The translations under genes were made by a program, and so were the position numbers. This document shows positions 4,974 to 6,433 of a stretch of DNA of 6,433 nucleotides, in pieces. Numbering within the stretch: position 1 is the first letter of the stretch; the number at the start of each line of letters is the position of its first letter. Below the pieces are notes generated by a model that had not been told where the DNA came from, searched no databases, and saw only the letters and a program-made list of their open reading frames with translations. The stretch is from Clostridia bacterium. Lineage in GTDB: Bacteria > Bacillota > Clostridia > Saccharofermentanales > UBA5734. The stretch covers positions 1 to 6,433 of the forward strand of contig JAGOFF010000130.1 in NCBI GenBank assembly GCA_017997315.1, in the 5' to 3' direction.

Positions 4974-5420
4974 ATGGCCCAGTTCTGCCGGTCTTGCGGC
5001 GCCACGCTCGAGGAGGGCGCCCAGTTCTGCCGGGTGTGCGGCGCCGCCCAGGAAGCCCCGTCCGCGCCCCCCGCCTACGCCCCGCCGCCCCAGCAGCCCC
5101 CGTACCAGGCCCCCTACGCCGCCCCCTACGCGCAGCCTGTACAGCCGGGCTATTATGCCGCCCCCGCGGCGCAGGGCGCGCCGGCGATGGGTGTCGGGGA
5201 CTACATCGTCATGATGATCGTATCGGGCATCCCGTTCGTGGGCTTCATCATGCTGCTGGTGTGGGCGTTCGGTTCACAGGCCAATCCGAACAAGCGGAAC
5301 TACGCCCGTGCGGTGCTCATCCTGGCGGTCATCGGGATCGTCCTCTCCATCATCCTGTCCTCGACGCTGTTCGCGGTGTTCCGCGAAGTCTTCGAGTCGC
5401 TCGAGGGCTACAGCTACTAG
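4974..5420 (+). CDS. Zinc-ribbon membrane protein with Pro/Tyr/Ala-rich linker
   Basis: A 148-residue protein in three parts. Residues 5-22 are a zinc ribbon with C5, C8, C19 and C22 (CxxC-x10-CxxC), each knuckle ending in CGA. Residues about 27-72 are a low-complexity linker with APY repeats, probably disordered. The rest has two predicted membrane segments (about 77-98 and 112-136) joined by the short polar stretch SQANPNKRNYAR, with a short acidic tail (ESLEGYSY). Both the ribbon and the tail should face the cytosol. Such zinc-ribbon/two-TM proteins, with WAFG followed by NPNK-like residues, are common in Firmicutes but have no settled function that I know. ATG 4974 has AGGAGGA at 4960-4966. 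It lies 28 bases behind the MarR gene, so the regulator probably controls it. A sensor or adaptor role at the membrane is only a guess. Confidence 0.85.
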   Translation: MAQFCRSCGATLEEGAQFCRVCGAAQEAPSAPPAYAPPPQQPPYQAPYAAPYAQPVQPGYYAAPAAQGAPAMGVGDYIVMMIVSGIPFVGFIMLLVWAFGSQANPNKRNYARAVLILAVIGIVLSIILSSTLFAVFREVFESLEGYSY

Positions 5421-5443
5421 GATCCCCGGACATACGGGCAGAA

Positions 5444-5474
5444 CGGGCGGGCCGCCTGCGGCACCGCCCGCTTT
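5444..5474 (+). terminator. Probable terminator after the zinc-ribbon gene
   Basis: A long GC-rich hairpin: CGGGCGG (5444-5450) pairs with CCGCCCG (5464-5470), and an inner GCCGC/GCGGC pair continues the stem with one bulged A. It is followed by CTTT, a weak T tract. It lies 24 bases after the stop at 5420, in the gap before the kinase gene. Confidence 0.55.
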
Positions 5475-5480
5475 CCATGC

Positions 5481-5506
5481 CGGCGGGAACGCGGACGGCG
5501 GGAACG
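5481..5506. repeat. Two-copy 11-bp direct repeat before the kinase gene
   Basis: CGGCGGGAACG occurs at 5481-5491 and again at 5496-5506, a 15-base period, in the leader about 25 bases before the kinase start. It may be slippage product or a protein site; no function is evident. Confidence 0.4.
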
Positions 5507-5530
5507 GGAACGACGGCAGAAGGAGTCGGA

Positions 5531-6418
5531 ATGGATCTTTTCTGGGAGTATGACTCGGTCGAGCCGGTCGAAGAGGGCTGGTCGTCCGACAAAAAATACC
5601 GTGTCGTCAGGGGGGACGGGACGGCGTATCTGCTGCGTGTCTCCCCGATCGAGCGGCTGGAGGCGAAAAGGACGGAGTACAGGTACATGTGTCAGGCCGC
5701 GGAGTCGGGTGTGCCCATGTGCCGACCGGCCGGATTCGGCACCTCCAGCGACGGCGTATGGTCGCTCCAGGGGTGGATCGACGGCGAGGGGGCGGAGACC
5801 GCGGTCCCGCGCATGTCCCCGGACGGACAGTACGCCGCGGGCGTCCGGGCGGGGGAGATCCTCCGCCGGATCCACGCGCTCCCCGTGCCGGCGGCGCTGG
5901 AGGACTGGGAGGTGCGTTTCAACCGCAAGATCGAGCGCAACCTCGCGCGATACCGCGACTGTCCGGTGAAGATCGACGGCGGCGAGGCGTTCGCCGAATT
6001 TGTCCGGGCGAACCGCGGGCTTCTCCGCGGACGTCCGCAGTGCTGGCAGCACGGGGACTACCACATCGGGAACCTGATGATCGCGGACGGGGAAGTCGTG
6101 GTCATCGATTTTGACCGCAGCGATTTCGGCGACCCGTGGGAGGAGTTCAACCGCATCGTCTTCTGCGCCCTCGTCAGTCCGCGTTTCGCCGCCGGCCGTG
6201 TGGACGGCTATTTCGACGGTCATCCGCCGGAGGACTTCTGGCGGCTGCTGGCACTCTATACCGCGAACAACGCGCTTTCCTCCGTTCCCTGGGCGATGTC
6301 GTTCTGGCAGGAGGATGTCGACCGGGCGGTGGAACAGGGGCGGATCTTGCTGGGCTGGTATGACGGCATGAGAAGAACCGTTCCCTCATGGTATACAACC
6401 ACAAAAACAACCCCTTGA
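5531..6418 (+). CDS. Aminoglycoside phosphotransferase (APH) fold kinase
   Basis: A 295-residue protein with the APH/choline-kinase-like fold, a cytosolic ATP- or GTP-dependent phosphotransferase. The catalytic loop HGDYHIGN is at 174-181, with D176 as catalytic base and N181 as metal ligand. The metal-binding segment VIDFDRSDFGDPWEEF is at 191-206, with D193 the likely magnesium ligand. The N-lobe shows GWSSDKKYRV at 16-25 and YLLRVS at 33-38, where an Arg sits near the usual nucleotide-contacting Lys. Length is normal and the gene looks intact. ATG 5531 has AAGGAG at 5520-5525, 5 bases upstream. It resembles a widespread Clostridia group annotated as aminoglycoside phosphotransferase family, whose members have mostly not been shown to confer resistance, so the substrate should be left open. 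The gene is separated from the zinc-ribbon gene by a hairpin and may have its own promoter, though I see no clear one. Confidence 0.92.
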   Translation: MDLFWEYDSVEPVEEGWSSDKKYRVVRGDGTAYLLRVSPIERLEAKRTEYRYMCQAAESGVPMCRPAGFGTSSDGVWSLQGWIDGEGAETAVPRMSPDGQYAAGVRAGEILRRIHALPVPAALEDWEVRFNRKIERNLARYRDCPVKIDGGEAFAEFVRANRGLLRGRPQCWQHGDYHIGNLMIADGEVVVIDFDRSDFGDPWEEFNRIVFCALVSPRFAAGRVDGYFDGHPPEDFWRLLALYTANNALSSVPWAMSFWQEDVDRAVEQGRILLGWYDGMRRTVPSWYTTTKTTP

Positions 6419-6433
6419 CCTTGACGCGGCGTC

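Noticed and set aside
4379..5005. Minus-strand open frame of 208 codons
   Set aside because: It is antisense to the MarR gene and starts inside the zinc-ribbon gene; it has no ribosome site or family motif.
4994..5530. Upstream extension of the kinase frame to 4994
   Set aside because: It overlaps the zinc-ribbon gene in another frame, gives Arg-rich nonsense sequence, and ATG 5531 has a good ribosome site.
6411..6433. Tandem TTGACC/TTGACG as -35 of a following gene
   Set aside because: The window ends before any -10 could be seen, and the first copy overlaps the kinase stop codon.
1..6433. CRISPR array, tRNA, rRNA, insertion sequence or att site
   Set aside because: I saw no regularly spaced repeats, cloverleaf, transposase motif or terminal inverted repeats anywhere in the window.

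Overview
The window is GC-rich bacterial DNA with strong Shine-Dalgarno sites (AGGAGG type) before most genes. Gene content points to a GC-rich, gut- or rumen-type Firmicute (Clostridia): a B. subtilis-like OhrR, lipoprotein serpins, a zinc-ribbon/two-TM protein and an APH-family kinase typical of that group. This taxonomic guess comes from family resemblance only.

There are nine supportable protein genes. On the minus strand, reading leftward from 4268, come an NAD(P)-binding epimerase/dehydratase-like protein (3183-4268), a 70-residue cysteine-containing small protein (2884-3096) and a complete lipoprotein serpin (1590-2855), closed by an intrinsic terminator (1513-1539). Two bases past that terminator starts a good sigma-A promoter (1482-1510). 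It drives a glutathione-peroxidase-type thiol peroxidase (938-1414) and, through an ATGA start/stop overlap, a two-cysteine OhrR peroxide sensor (447-941). A second lipoprotein serpin follows 70 bases on; only its first 125 residues lie in the window (1-376).

On the plus strand are a MarR-family regulator (4475-4945) and, 28 bases behind it, a zinc-ribbon/two-TM membrane protein (4974-5420). A hairpin (5444-5474) separates these from an aminoglycoside-phosphotransferase-fold kinase (5531-6418). The MarR gene and the epimerase-like gene diverge from a 206-base region holding several short dyads.

The most coherent system is the peroxide module. OhrR has both redox cysteines at the spacing of the X. 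campestris two-Cys sensor, a dyad overlaps the -10 of the promoter, and the effector is a GPx rather than Ohr. This GPx lacks the usual resolving cysteine. The module sits between two paralogous surface serpins, about 59% identical over 125 residues by hand count. The least explained item is the 70-aa protein just upstream of the complete serpin.
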